A stretch of DNA of 35,410 bases from an uncultured Nitrospira sp. (lineage in GTDB: Bacteria; Nitrospirota; Nitrospiria; Nitrospirales; Nitrospiraceae): assembly GCA_902500805.1 (NCBI GenBank), contig CABVSA010000037.1, forward strand, positions 1 through 35,410, read 5' to 3'. This document shows positions 11,609 to 19,545 of the stretch, piece after piece; within the stretch, counting starts at the first letter, position 1, and each line of letters opens with the position of its first letter. The notes under the pieces are model-generated. The model was given only the letters and a program-made list of their open reading frames with translations, made no database searches and was not told the DNA's origin. The position numbers and the translations under genes were made by a program.

Positions 11609-12646
11609 CTAATCCCAGGTCCGTGGATAGTAGCCGGTGTGCCAATATTCAAACAAAACGACTTTCCAAATTTCATCCACGGTCAGGTGTTGCTCCCATG
11701 GTGGCATGACTGAAGCCCATGGGAATCCCTCATTGGGCAAGCCGATACCACCCTTGGAGACCCGCCAGAAAATAAAGGTCTCTTGTAACTGTGCGATCGT
11801 CCCTGGATCGGTAAAGTTTGCTGGAATGGGATTGAAAGCAAAGGCGTGGAGACCTCGACCATTCAGGTTATCACCATGACAGAAATGGCAATTCTGGAAG
11901 AAAATCTCGCCACCCTCTCTGACGTACTTCAGGTAACCTTGATTTTTCTCATCCCAGGGGTTGGAATTTGGCTTCATCAAACGCCCCATTCCCTGTTCAA
12001 CGATATTGGCATTAGAAAACTCTTGGTCGTACTTCCCTTCCGGATTAACCCGATAGGGATTCTGTGAAGTCTGCAGCGTGTAGGTCTTGCCATGCACCTT
12101 CGTGCTGGCAGGAGGTGCAGGATGAACTGTCCGAAGCTCAATAGGCTCTTCAGACTTCGGCAGCATGGCGTTGAAGGAAAACCCTCCAATCAAAATCGGC
12201 AAGAGCACAAGATAGGCATACCGCAATATTCGCTTTCCACCCGTTTGAGCATCAAGTACGTTCATGATGGGTTGCTTGAATTTCGTCCAGTCTTCTTCAT
12301 TCGCGGATATCCACATAAAGACGGTGACGAGTCCGACTGTCCCATACATTGCACGCACGCTGAATGGAATTGGAGGATAGACGCGATACTTGAGATAGAC
12401 CATCAAGAAAATCCAGAAACCAATTCCCTGCCAAAACCTCGGGATCGCCATTCCCATGGCATTCATCATATAGCTCAAGCCGGTAAAACCAATCACATAA
12501 CATGCCACTTCGAGCAGCAGCTGGATCGGCATATACCCTTCAACTAATCGCACAGTAGAGGATGGGACAATGTCAAAAAACATCCCACCAAGCAGGAGCA
12601 GCCCCGCTACTCCTATTAAGGCACCAAGTGACATCAATGCTTTCAT
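11609..12646 (-). CDS. Membrane-anchored monoheme cytochrome c
   Basis: The 345-aa protein has hydrophobic helices in its first half (about 8-26, 41-62, 72-90, 99-115, 143-162) and a C-terminal extracytoplasmic cytochrome c domain with CHFCH (253-257) and a likely methionine ligand in VMPPWEQH (M314). The start is taken as the ATG at 12646, with GGGAG seven bases upstream; a TTG two codons earlier would overlap that ribosome site. It is 42 bases after the diheme protein and its stop is 56 bases before the next start, so all are in one transcript. It probably relays electrons at the membrane surface for oxidase I. No named family was recognised beyond cytochrome c. Confidence 0.85.
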   Translation of the reverse strand: MKALMSLGALIGVAGLLLLGGMFFDIVPSSTVRLVEGYMPIQLLLEVACYVIGFTGLSYMMNAMGMAIPRFWQGIGFWIFLMVYLKYRVYPPIPFSVRAMYGTVGLVTVFMWISANEEDWTKFKQPIMNVLDAQTGGKRILRYAYLVLLPILIGGFSFNAMLPKSEEPIELRTVHPAPPASTKVHGKTYTLQTSQNPYRVNPEGKYDQEFSNANIVEQGMGRLMKPNSNPWDEKNQGYLKYVREGGEIFFQNCHFCHGDNLNGRGLHAFAFNPIPANFTDPGTIAQLQETFIFWRVSKGGIGLPNEGFPWASVMPPWEQHLTVDEIWKVVLFEYWHTGYYPRTWD

Positions 12647-12688
12647 CGGCAAACTCCCTTTACTCTCCGCATAACAGATAACCAGGCG

Positions 12689-13993
12689 TTAGGAGACTTT
12701 CGGTGGTGGCGCTCCGGTTTTCACTTGCGACAAGTAGTCAACGATTTTCTTCAATGCTCCGGCGCTCAACTTTTGTCCAAAGATAGCCGGCATTGTCTTA
12801 TCCGGGAATGGCTTCACAACATAGGCACTCGGATCAACAATGGACTCCATTATATATTCAGTAGTTGATTTTGCCGTACCCTTATAGGCTGGATCCTTTA
12901 TTCGCTGCGGAGCAGTGGTCCCTTCTTCAAGCTTTGGACCAATCGTCCCTGTGGCTCCAGGAATGCCAGGTATAGTGTGGCAGGACACGCACTGAGCCTT
13001 AGCGAAAATTTGATCAACAGGCTCTGAGCCATCTGCCAACAGTGATGTGGCGCCGGCTGGCTTGTCGTCTGCCTGCTTAGGTCGGTCTGCCTCAGGAACG
13101 AACTTCTCGTACGACTTCACAATATCATCAAATGATGGAGGCTCGACTCCTTCGCGGGCATACATCCATGTATCAACCGCCGCGAGCTCTGCGAGACTGA
13201 GGGATATCGGCGGCTTATGGATCGATGGCATCGGACTTTCCTTGTCATTTGTTCCCTTTACGCCATATCCTTCTACAACATAACAACTTGGACAGGCATG
13301 TGACTCTGCAATGTATTCCTGGACAGTCTCTGCAGTACCTGAACCAGGAAAGGCCTCCTTGACAGAATACATTCGCTTCGATGGATCGCCCTTAGAATAC
13401 TTCGGGTCTTCCAGCCGTTCTTTGCGAGTTGGCAAACCCAGCAAGTTCGGTGCTCGCTCACCGAGCATCCCAGCATGGAAGGCATGACAAAGAGGACATT
13501 GCCCCTTACCAATCGCACCCTGCTCTTTATTCTTTCCGACTCCGCCAAAGATAATTTCCTCACCCTTGTCGGCCAGCTGTTGAGTGGTCATGGTTTCCCA
13601 CGTAACCTTCTCCTCTACTGGCGGAAAGCCACCTTCCACTTGCGGAAGCCAGTTCCCATAACCAGAAAGGAATGCAGCCACGAAGAACATCATGCCACCG
13701 ATCTTCAGGAGGGCACTCAGATTGGTGAAGTACAGTGCCATAATGAAGGTTGTCACCGTGATCATCACTAATGAGACAGGGAGCAACCGGCTTTCGCCAT
13801 AGAAGTTAGTCTTGTAATTGGCGATCGCCATAAAGAGAAGGAAACAGGATACAATCCCAATGAACGTCTTAAATACTGCGCGCTTCTTCGCAGCAGGGTC
13901 GCTGATACTTACTTGAAAGTAAACCAGCAGACCCGCAAGGATGGCTAGAGCCATCCAACCCATCGACAATGCTTCAGCAATCAAGTTACCCAA
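12689..13993 (-). CDS. Membrane-anchored diheme cytochrome c with duplicated c domain
   Basis: 434 aa. Four N-terminal helices (about 9-28, 41-60, 69-91, 94-113) precede two cytochrome c domains with CPLCH (166-170) and CVSCH (335-339). The two domains look duplicated: each heme motif is followed by a YIAES or YIMES helix and a YVV segment, then a methionine region (PMPSIH and TMPAIFG). In the first copy the segment contains CPSCY (234-238), a CxxC lacking the heme-ligand histidine, where the second copy has DPSAY. The start is a TTG at 13993 with GGAGGT seven bases upstream. It directly follows oxidase I and is its most likely electron donor or subunit. Confidence 0.87.
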   Translation of the reverse strand: MGNLIAEALSMGWMALAILAGLLVYFQVSISDPAAKKRAVFKTFIGIVSCFLLFMAIANYKTNFYGESRLLPVSLVMITVTTFIMALYFTNLSALLKIGGMMFFVAAFLSGYGNWLPQVEGGFPPVEEKVTWETMTTQQLADKGEEIIFGGVGKNKEQGAIGKGQCPLCHAFHAGMLGERAPNLLGLPTRKERLEDPKYSKGDPSKRMYSVKEAFPGSGTAETVQEYIAESHACPSCYVVEGYGVKGTNDKESPMPSIHKPPISLSLAELAAVDTWMYAREGVEPPSFDDIVKSYEKFVPEADRPKQADDKPAGATSLLADGSEPVDQIFAKAQCVSCHTIPGIPGATGTIGPKLEEGTTAPQRIKDPAYKGTAKSTTEYIMESIVDPSAYVVKPFPDKTMPAIFGQKLSAGALKKIVDYLSQVKTGAPPPKVS

Positions 13994-14021
13994 GGTCGTG
14001 ACCTCCTACAGCTACAACTTT

Positions 14022-14041
14022 GGAGGGGCGGTAGCCCCTCC
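14022..14041 (-). promoter_or_regulatory. Intercistronic stem-loop between oxidase I and diheme cytochrome genes
   Basis: A perfect 8-base-pair GC-rich hairpin (GGAGGGGC, loop TACC on the minus strand, GCCCCTCC) sits in the 82-base gap between the oxidase I stop and the TTG start at 13993. There is no U-run after it, so it is more likely an mRNA-stability or processing element, or a partial attenuator, than a terminator. Confidence 0.6.
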
Positions 14042-14075
14042 CATTCGTTGTGCCGACTAGCCAAGAAGACACAGG

Positions 14076-15992
14076 TTAATGACTGGGTGCCGGCTGCGGA
14101 ACGCTACCAGGAATTCCAGCCTTGGACTCAACTGGAACTTTCTTCGCCGTTAAGCTACCCAACCAGAAGACAAAGAGAATCGTTATCCAGAAAAATAGTA
14201 CGTTGGCTGAAATCATATTGGCGGCAAATCCTACCGTATGGGTATAGGCCCACGGAGAATTGTCTCGCATGATCTCATTGACGTGCCAGAAAAGTCTGAC
14301 TGACGAGCGAATATAGCCCATCAATCCCATCATCCAGGTAAACGCGGTGGCCAACATAATGAGAGCATATTGCGATCGAGCAGAAATCTTACCCCACTCA
14401 ATCGGCCCCATTTGCTTGGCACCCTTCATCATGAAGCTATTCAACGCAAACATGAAGAAGAGACACGACAAGGTTGTCGCTACCTGAGGAACTGATAGAC
14501 CCACCCGGACGTTGGCCGGAATGTAATATCCGTACACTGCAAGGAATATAATATTGAAGTAGGCGCAGCCGAAGAACACACCCATAAAGATGTTCCCGAA
14601 CTTCGCCCACGATACAGTCGAGACTTTATTGCCCCGCATATACCAGACAAAGCTCAGCACCGTGGTCGTAATAATGACGTTAATGCCTCCGTTTTTGGCA
14701 GACATAACCCCATAGTTACCCAATACCGGGTGTTGCTGACCTCCCATGGCTTTCAGCTCTGCTGGAGTCATCACCATGGTGTGCGGAGTGATGAAGACCA
14801 TATAGCCGCAGGCAAGCAGGAAGACCAGATACTTAATGTATCGCTGATACTTCTCTGCCCCACGCATACGACCCATCGCCTGCCAGAGGTAGTAATTGGT
14901 GCTCAAGAACAGAATTCCGATCATGGTCGCCTGAATGATAAACAACCAGGCAAGCAGACCGCCCATTAACGTAATACCCATCTGCTGACGATAGGCATAG
15001 ACCTCGCGCATAAGCCAATATCCCGCAAAGGGCAATGGAATCAGAAACGCAACGCCCAATGCCATAGCGATATAGCCCATCCAGTCATAGTGAGCTCGGT
15101 CTTCATCCGTTTTCGATGCCAAGAACTTATACGCAGCATAGGCCGCGACCACACCGCCACCGAATGCCATATTGCCGAGAATACGGTGCAGGTTCAGCGG
15201 ATTCCAGAGTGCAGTGTGAATCACATGCCAAATATTCCCGAGGTACCGGCCCTGTTCATCAACGCCAGCCGGCGACATCATAAAACCGATCCAAGAGTTC
15301 GCGAGGAACATGAGCAGTGTCCCGATAACGTTCAAGATTACCGACATGCTCAAATGGATCCACTTCAAGAACCCCTCTCTCATCTTGTCCCAGCCATAAT
15401 AGTAGATATAGAGAGTCCCGCTCTCGGCCACAAACATCAACGCATAGATGTGCATGACAGGACGGAAGATACCCGACAAATATGAGAAAAATGCCGGGTA
15501 CAGAGTCAGGAAGGTAAAGATCAGAATACCTCCCAGAATCGCAGTGAGAGAATACGCGGTCAGACTGATCTTAATAAAGTCATACGCTAACTGGTCGTAG
15601 CGCTTAGCGAGCGCCTTATCCTTCGTCACCACGCCCATAAACTCGATGATCATGCAGAAAATCGGGACGGCCAACACGAAGCTGCCGTAGTAGAGATGCT
15701 GCTGATTCGCAAACCAGAGCAACACGCGGCTTTCAAAGTTATACCTCGGATAGTCCTTCACACCATCCGTGGTCTTAGGAGCGGGAGCACCAGACACGAT
15801 GCCTTCAGTCTTGTAATAGACATCCCGACCCTTTTCAACTTTATCCCCTTCCTTCTTTGCCGCATCGCCAGAACGTGTCTCTTCACCGATAGCCAGTGAA
15901 GGCAACGCCACCACGACCGGAAGCAGAAGGAGGCCGACCATCATGCAGAGCGCTACGATCGAAAATATGCGCTTGCCGGCTAAAAGGCCCAT
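14076..15992 (-). CDS. Cytochrome bd-like oxidase protein I
   Basis: A 638-aa integral membrane protein distantly related to CydA. After a hydrophobic leader (about 9-35) and a hydrophilic stretch, about 13-14 helices are visible against nine in CydA. By-eye matches to CydA ligands are H99 (NQQHLYYG), E190 before YYYGWDKM, and H269 (NLHRILGN). Other conserved histidines shared with its paralogue are H213, H256, H259, H404, H421 and H570. The quinol-loop signature GRQPW is absent; the matching stretch reads WMMGLMGYIRSS. The ATG at 15992 has AAGGAGGT upstream. Such proteins are known from Nitrospira as putative novel terminal oxidases. Neighbouring c-type cytochromes suggest cytochrome c as donor. 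Oxygen reduction itself is inferred, not shown. Confidence 0.88.
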   Translation of the reverse strand: MGLLAGKRIFSIVALCMMVGLLLLPVVVALPSLAIGEETRSGDAAKKEGDKVEKGRDVYYKTEGIVSGAPAPKTTDGVKDYPRYNFESRVLLWFANQQHLYYGSFVLAVPIFCMIIEFMGVVTKDKALAKRYDQLAYDFIKISLTAYSLTAILGGILIFTFLTLYPAFFSYLSGIFRPVMHIYALMFVAESGTLYIYYYGWDKMREGFLKWIHLSMSVILNVIGTLLMFLANSWIGFMMSPAGVDEQGRYLGNIWHVIHTALWNPLNLHRILGNMAFGGGVVAAYAAYKFLASKTDEDRAHYDWMGYIAMALGVAFLIPLPFAGYWLMREVYAYRQQMGITLMGGLLAWLFIIQATMIGILFLSTNYYLWQAMGRMRGAEKYQRYIKYLVFLLACGYMVFITPHTMVMTPAELKAMGGQQHPVLGNYGVMSAKNGGINVIITTTVLSFVWYMRGNKVSTVSWAKFGNIFMGVFFGCAYFNIIFLAVYGYYIPANVRVGLSVPQVATTLSCLFFMFALNSFMMKGAKQMGPIEWGKISARSQYALIMLATAFTWMMGLMGYIRSSVRLFWHVNEIMRDNSPWAYTHTVGFAANMISANVLFFWITILFVFWLGSLTAKKVPVESKAGIPGSVPQPAPSH

Positions 15993-16062
15993 GGAATACC
16001 TCCTTAATACCCTACGTTAAATGTATGATTTTCAGAATACTCGACAACACCTTCAGGAGGGC

Positions 16063-16194
16063 TCAGTTTTTGAAGAGATACCAAAAGTCCAGCCCCTGCA
16101 TATCCATGAGGTAGTGATCAACCATCACAAAATAACCAACGGTAATAATAAGAGAAACAACAAGTGCAATAATTGGATTGTTAAGCGCGCTCAT
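16063..16194 (-). CDS. Small single-helix membrane protein (43 aa), oxidase I operon
   Basis: An ATG at 16194 preceded by GGAGAGGAAGAAG opens a 43-aa frame, MSALNNPIIALVVSLIITVG at the start, ending LDFWYLFKN. Residues about 7-27 form one clear membrane helix, with a short charged tail holding HYLMDM. It lies 70 bases before oxidase I on the same strand. No family was recognised. Size, topology and position recall the accessory subunits CydX (bd oxidases) and CcoQ (cbb3 oxidases), so an oxidase subunit or assembly role is a reasonable inference. It is short enough to be missed by routine gene finding. Confidence 0.7.
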   Translation of the reverse strand: MSALNNPIIALVVSLIITVGYFVMVDHYLMDMQGLDFWYLFKN

Positions 16195-16278
16195 CTTCTT
16201 CCTCTCCTCCGTCGACCAATGCCATCAATCAGTTACGCCGGACAGCCCCAAACTCCCAAGACAAACTTGGCTCAAAAA

Positions 16279-16401
16279 TCAACAAGGGCACTGAATACCG
16301 GCAAACCAATAGAAAAACCATAGACCGACAGCTAAAGTGAGATAAAAAATCATCTTCCCGATTTTTACCTTCAGTTCGCTATCAGGGGTAGCTGTTGCCA
16401 T
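16279..16401 (-). CDS. Small single-helix membrane protein (40 aa), first gene of cluster A
   Basis: An ATG at 16401 (an alternative ATG lies two codons upstream at 16407) follows GGGAG nine bases away and encodes 40 aa: a charged N terminus MATATPDSELKVKIGKM, a membrane helix IFYLTLAVGLWFFYWFAG, and a cysteine-containing end IQCPC. It precedes the 43-aa ORF by 84 bases. Hydrophobicity, ribosome site and position argue that it is real. The family is unknown. The terminal CPC could bind metal or form disulfides, but that is speculation. Confidence 0.65.
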   Translation of the reverse strand: MATATPDSELKVKIGKMIFYLTLAVGLWFFYWFAGIQCPC

Positions 16402-16462
16402 CGTCATTAACTCCCGATCAAAATAGTTAGTAAGGGATAAAATTCAGAATTACTGCATTTCC

Positions 16463-16491
16463 TTGACAGGCACACGGCCCTGTGTTATCAA
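16463..16491 (+). promoter_or_regulatory. Sigma-70-type promoter with palindromic spacer
   Basis: TTGACA (16463-16468) is a perfect -35 box, followed after 17 bases by TATCAA (16486-16491). The predicted start of transcription near 16498 gives a leader of about 30 bases before the GTG of the tiny plus-strand ORF. The spacer contains ACACGG-CC-CTGTGT, a 14-base palindrome with one mismatched pair, which could be an operator. The same 120-base stretch must also hold the minus-strand promoter of cluster A, for which no clear boxes were found. Confidence 0.65.
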
Positions 16492-16529
16492 AATTTCTCA
16501 ACTTTCAACAGTCATTTAGAGAGGACATT

Positions 16530-16634
16530 GTGTCGAAAAACTCAAAAGTGTTTGACATTATAGTTTTGGCTGGAATGGTTGTCAACATCATTTTGGCCGT
16601 GTTTTTGATCCTTTACTACTTTGATTTTCTGTAA
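16530..16634 (+). CDS. Tiny membrane protein (34 aa) on the opposite strand
   Basis: A GTG at 16530 with GAGAGGA upstream starts a 34-aa frame: a short polar head MSKNSKVFD, then one long hydrophobic helix IIVLAGMVVNIILAVFLILY and the tail YFDFL. A strong promoter lies just upstream on the same strand. The last 47 bases are antisense to the hydrophilic C-terminal tail of the formylglycine-enzyme-like gene ending at 16588. It is one of only two plus-strand genes seen in the window. It may be another small oxidase-associated subunit expressed divergently from cluster A; function is unknown. Confidence 0.6.
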   Translation: MSKNSKVFDIIVLAGMVVNIILAVFLILYYFDFL

Positions 16635-17535
16635 GTTCTTCCTGTTTTCCCTTCTCTTCACCGACCGTACCGACAGGTGAATTTGCACAGCGAAATCCGA
16701 TCGTTTCATCTCGAAAATCTTGCATCATCTTGCTTCGGCTGGTAATCCGAACATCGCCACCTGCTGTCGTATATCCTCCCCCCCGAAGCACTCGATAGGT
16801 ACCGTATTCAGGACTCGGTGGATTCTGGTCCGGTGAACTCTTATAGTAGGTCTCGTTGTACCAATCAGCCACCCACTCCATGACGTTGCCGGCACCATCC
16901 ATCACTCCATACGGACTCTTGTCGCTCTGAAATGTACCGATACGCGCTGAAGCTTCATGGCCATCCTGCACACGAGCCCAATTGGCCCCATCAGGCTGCT
17001 CCTTATCCCCCCATGGCCAGAGCCTTCCATCCGTGCCGCGCATGGCCTTTTCCCATTCAGCTTCAGTAGGAAGTCGCTTACCCTTCCAACGACAGTACCC
17101 ATCTGCGTCTTCCCAGGACACATAAACGATGGGCTGATTGATCCCACGCACCTTGGCCCCACTCTTGGCATAGCGCGAAGGGAGTCCTGGCTTTCGATGC
17201 CCCGTGGCCACAACAAACTGCTGATACTGGTAGTTCGTCACCTCGTATCGATCGATCGCAAACGCATCCAGATAAATAGTTCGTTGCGGACGTTCATCGA
17301 AGCCTCCACTCTCAGTTCCACGAACGAACGGCCCCGCTGGAATCGTGACCATCTCACCAGAAAGAGGTTCTTCCCCGGGAGCACTATCCGCCATTGACAC
17401 CACTTCGGCAGTGGTATCAGACGTCGGCTTCTCATACGGTGTGACCGTCGTCCCTCGCATAATGGCTACGATGGGCATGGTCGCGCAGGCCAAAACCACC
17501 AACAAGAAGACAAGTTTAAACTTTGACTCGAGCAT
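16588..17535 (-). CDS. Membrane-anchored formylglycine-generating-enzyme-like protein (second of pair)
   Basis: 315 aa. One N-terminal helix (about 7-26) anchors an extracytoplasmic SUMF1/FGE-sulfatase domain (about 60-290) with VTIPAGPFVRGTESGGFDERP, the WKGKRLPTEAEWEKAMRG block, YGVMDGAGNVMEWVADWY and the final IGFRCA. True FGE oxidises a sulfatase cysteine through a cysteine pair just after the RGGSY stretch; here that region reads RGGGYTTAGGDVRITSR and has neither cysteine, so classical FGE activity is unlikely. A charged tail (GEEKGKQEELTENQSSKGS) ends the protein and overlaps the tiny plus-strand ORF. The ATG at 17535 has AGGAAGG upstream, 13 bases after its tandem paralogue. Last gene of cluster B. 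Confidence 0.85.
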   Translation of the reverse strand: MLESKFKLVFLLVVLACATMPIVAIMRGTTVTPYEKPTSDTTAEVVSMADSAPGEEPLSGEMVTIPAGPFVRGTESGGFDERPQRTIYLDAFAIDRYEVTNYQYQQFVVATGHRKPGLPSRYAKSGAKVRGINQPIVYVSWEDADGYCRWKGKRLPTEAEWEKAMRGTDGRLWPWGDKEQPDGANWARVQDGHEASARIGTFQSDKSPYGVMDGAGNVMEWVADWYNETYYKSSPDQNPPSPEYGTYRVLRGGGYTTAGGDVRITSRSKMMQDFRDETIGFRCANSPVGTVGEEKGKQEELTENQSSKGSKTRPK

Positions 17536-17548
17536 GCCTTCCTATCAC

Positions 17549-18460
17549 TCAGCTCCCAGTTGAAGCCGGATCCAAATCACTCGCGCAGCGGACACCGATT
17601 GTGACATCAGTACGCCAATGCTTAGCCGCAAACCGCTTGGACAACCTTGCTTGATGCTCCGTCTCCCTCCAAGAGCCCCCCCGCACGACTTTCAAATCTG
17701 CATTTTCCGGCCCCTTGGGATCACGAAACGGAGATTTCTTGTAGTAGTTCTCGTCGTAGGAATCCTCAACCCACTCCGCCACATTTCCTGTCATGTCGTG
17801 AATGCCGTAAGGACTGCGCCCAGCCTCAAAGGATCCGGGAGGAGCCAGATACTTATAGCCATCTTCCGTCCCATCGACATTGGCCGCATTGACGACAAAC
17901 TTGTCCCCCCAGGGATATCGTCGTTTACTCTCACCCCGACCGGCTTTCTCCCATTCCGCCTCCGTGGGCAGACGCTTCCCCGCCCATTTGCAGTAGGCCG
18001 CCGCCTCATCCCACGAGACACTCATCGCCACAAACTCGGGTTTCAAGATTTTCGATTGATCGTCGTCAAACACCTCGATCCTCGGCATCCCCCGCTTCGT
18101 CATCTTGGCAAACCGCTGATACTCTTGTTGCGTCACCTCGTTCCGATCGATATAGAACCCTTTCAAATAGACCTGATGCTCAGGCGCCTCATCGGGATCC
18201 CCGTCATTGCTTCCCATCGTGAACGGCCCTTCCGGAACTTGCACCATTTCCCGCCCTTCGTCTCCGATCTTGGTCTTGTACATGGAGAAATCCTGAGTGG
18301 GCAGACTGCCGGCAGTGGGTCGCGCTTCGGACTGCACTGACGCCGCAAGCTGTTTCATCTGCTTGGCCTTGTAGGATTCGTAGGCCAACAGACCGATCAT
18401 GAGAAAGAACGACGCAAACACGAAGATAATGGAGCCGACCAAGACACCTTTATTTTCCAC
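17549..18460 (-). CDS. Membrane-anchored formylglycine-generating-enzyme-like protein (first of pair)
   Basis: The frame opens at a TTG (18478), but the GTG at 18460 with GAGGT upstream gives a better N terminus: MENKG then a membrane helix (VLVGSIIFVFASFFLMIGLL). The SUMF1 domain carries VQVPEGPFTMGSNDGDPDEAP, CKWAGKRLPTEAEWEKAGRG, YGIHDMTGNVAEWVEDSY and IGVRCA. The stretch after VVRGGSW is RETEHQARLSKRF, again without the catalytic cysteine pair of FGE. A function other than sulfatase maturation is likely; such domains also serve as binding or scaffold modules. It is 13 bases before its paralogue and 30 bases after the small membrane protein gene. Confidence 0.85.
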   Translation of the reverse strand: MENKGVLVGSIIFVFASFFLMIGLLAYESYKAKQMKQLAASVQSEARPTAGSLPTQDFSMYKTKIGDEGREMVQVPEGPFTMGSNDGDPDEAPEHQVYLKGFYIDRNEVTQQEYQRFAKMTKRGMPRIEVFDDDQSKILKPEFVAMSVSWDEAAAYCKWAGKRLPTEAEWEKAGRGESKRRYPWGDKFVVNAANVDGTEDGYKYLAPPGSFEAGRSPYGIHDMTGNVAEWVEDSYDENYYKKSPFRDPKGPENADLKVVRGGSWRETEHQARLSKRFAAKHWRTDVTIGVRCASDLDPASTGS

Positions 18461-18490
18461 ACATACCTCGACAATCAATACCCATGAACC

Positions 18491-18850
18491 CTATGACGGC
18501 GAGGTTCCAGTCTGCTCCGCCGCCGCCTTCTTCGCTGCACGCACATCGAGCAACATTGAAATCTGGACGCCAAGAAAGCCGCCCATGGCGGCTCCAGCCC
18601 CAGCGCCAACCCAGATCCGGTCAGGACCGGCCATCAACCAGGCCAACAGGCCGCCAATGACCGTGCCGGCCAGAATGCTGACGAGAAACCGGCGACCACC
18701 AAGAAAGCCGATCACGACACCGAGGCCAAGCCCAACGAGGACGGCAACCGGCATCAGCCCCCCACCCATTGTCGTCCCGATCAGGGTCCCGACGGTCCCC
18801 ATCACAACGATCCCAAGGGCAATATCAATAACCGTGCGACGCTCCATCAC
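18491..18850 (-). CDS. Small glycine-rich membrane protein
   Basis: 119 aa, starting GTG-ATG (MMERRTVID). Four to five short hydrophobic segments rich in glycine and alanine ([80 protein letters not shown]) are followed by an alanine- and lysine-rich cytoplasmic-looking tail. The repeated GxxxG pattern favours close helix packing. No family was recognised. It sits 28 bases downstream of the DUF3047 gene and 30 bases upstream of the first FGE-like gene, so it is co-transcribed in cluster B. Confidence 0.75.
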   Translation of the reverse strand: MMERRTVIDIALGIVVMGTVGTLIGTTMGGGLMPVAVLVGLGLGVVIGFLGGRRFLVSILAGTVIGGLLAWLMAGPDRIWVGAGAGAAMGGFLGVQISMLLDVRAAKKAAAEQTGTSPS

Positions 18851-18878
18851 GCCAATCTCTTAAGAGTCCAGCCACACG

Positions 18879-19529
18879 TCACTTCCCCGGAAGGGCGACG
18901 AGCGGGCCAAAATCAATCTCCACTCCAGGCGCGGCGATGATAGAAATCCCCCAGGCCTTCTCGGCCGGCTCATGCTTATGAATCCGCTTAAAGTCCTCGT
19001 ACACATTGACCCGTTCTTCAAACCACTGTCCGATCTCCTTCGTCCCAGACTGGACAACGATCTCCGATCCGCTGAACATCCCACCTTCGGTCAAGGTGCC
19101 GTCCGGTTTCGATTCGCTCCAGACATATTTCGTGAACACCGGAATAAACAGGAGATCCGTATCGAGTGAGGCATAGACGGCCGCGAGCGGCTCGTTTCCG
19201 GTCGCAGCCTTAGTCAGACGCCAGCGCCAGGTCAGCACCGGATAGGCCTTGGGATCCCAATCGATTTTCTTTTTCTTGATCCGTTGCCCCGCATCTTTAG
19301 CCGACAAAAAGCTTGCTCCGTTCTCCGTCTGCACCTTGTAGGCGTCACGGCCCTTCGTTTGGCTCCGCTGGTTTTCATGGTCCCATAGGGATGGAAACCC
19401 GTCCGCTTCCTTTGCTTGAAAGTCTTCCAAGACTAAAGCCGTTTCTCCCGCAATCGTCGGCGCAGGCCCACTCACGAGAAGGATTGAGCCAAGCATGGCT
19501 GCCGCAGCCATCAACACAGTCCGTATCAT
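18879..19529 (-). CDS. Exported DUF3047-family protein
   Basis: 216 aa with a signal sequence (about 1-28, MIRTVLMAAAAMLGSILLVS ending at TIAGE). The body matches the DUF3047 pattern: LVLEDFQ at the start, a long beta-rich region with the YPVLTWRWRL core, AAVYASLDTDLLFIPVFTKYVWSES, and DFGPLVALPGK at the end. The family is widespread but has no established function. The ATG at 19529 follows oxidase II by 16 bases. It would act outside the cytoplasmic membrane; its place beside oxidase II suggests an assembly or accessory role, by inference. Confidence 0.8.
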   Translation of the reverse strand: MIRTVLMAAAAMLGSILLVSGPAPTIAGETALVLEDFQAKEADGFPSLWDHENQRSQTKGRDAYKVQTENGASFLSAKDAGQRIKKKKIDWDPKAYPVLTWRWRLTKAATGNEPLAAVYASLDTDLLFIPVFTKYVWSESKPDGTLTEGGMFSGSEIVVQSGTKEIGQWFEERVNVYEDFKRIHKHEPAEKAWGISIIAAPGVEIDFGPLVALPGK

Positions 19530-19545
19530 GCTCTGAATCCCTTTC

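Noticed and set aside
11553..11645. Upstream 31 codons of the heme protein frame
   Set aside because: They overlap the end of the preceding gene, have no ribosome site, and would bury the signal peptide behind a hydrophilic leader.
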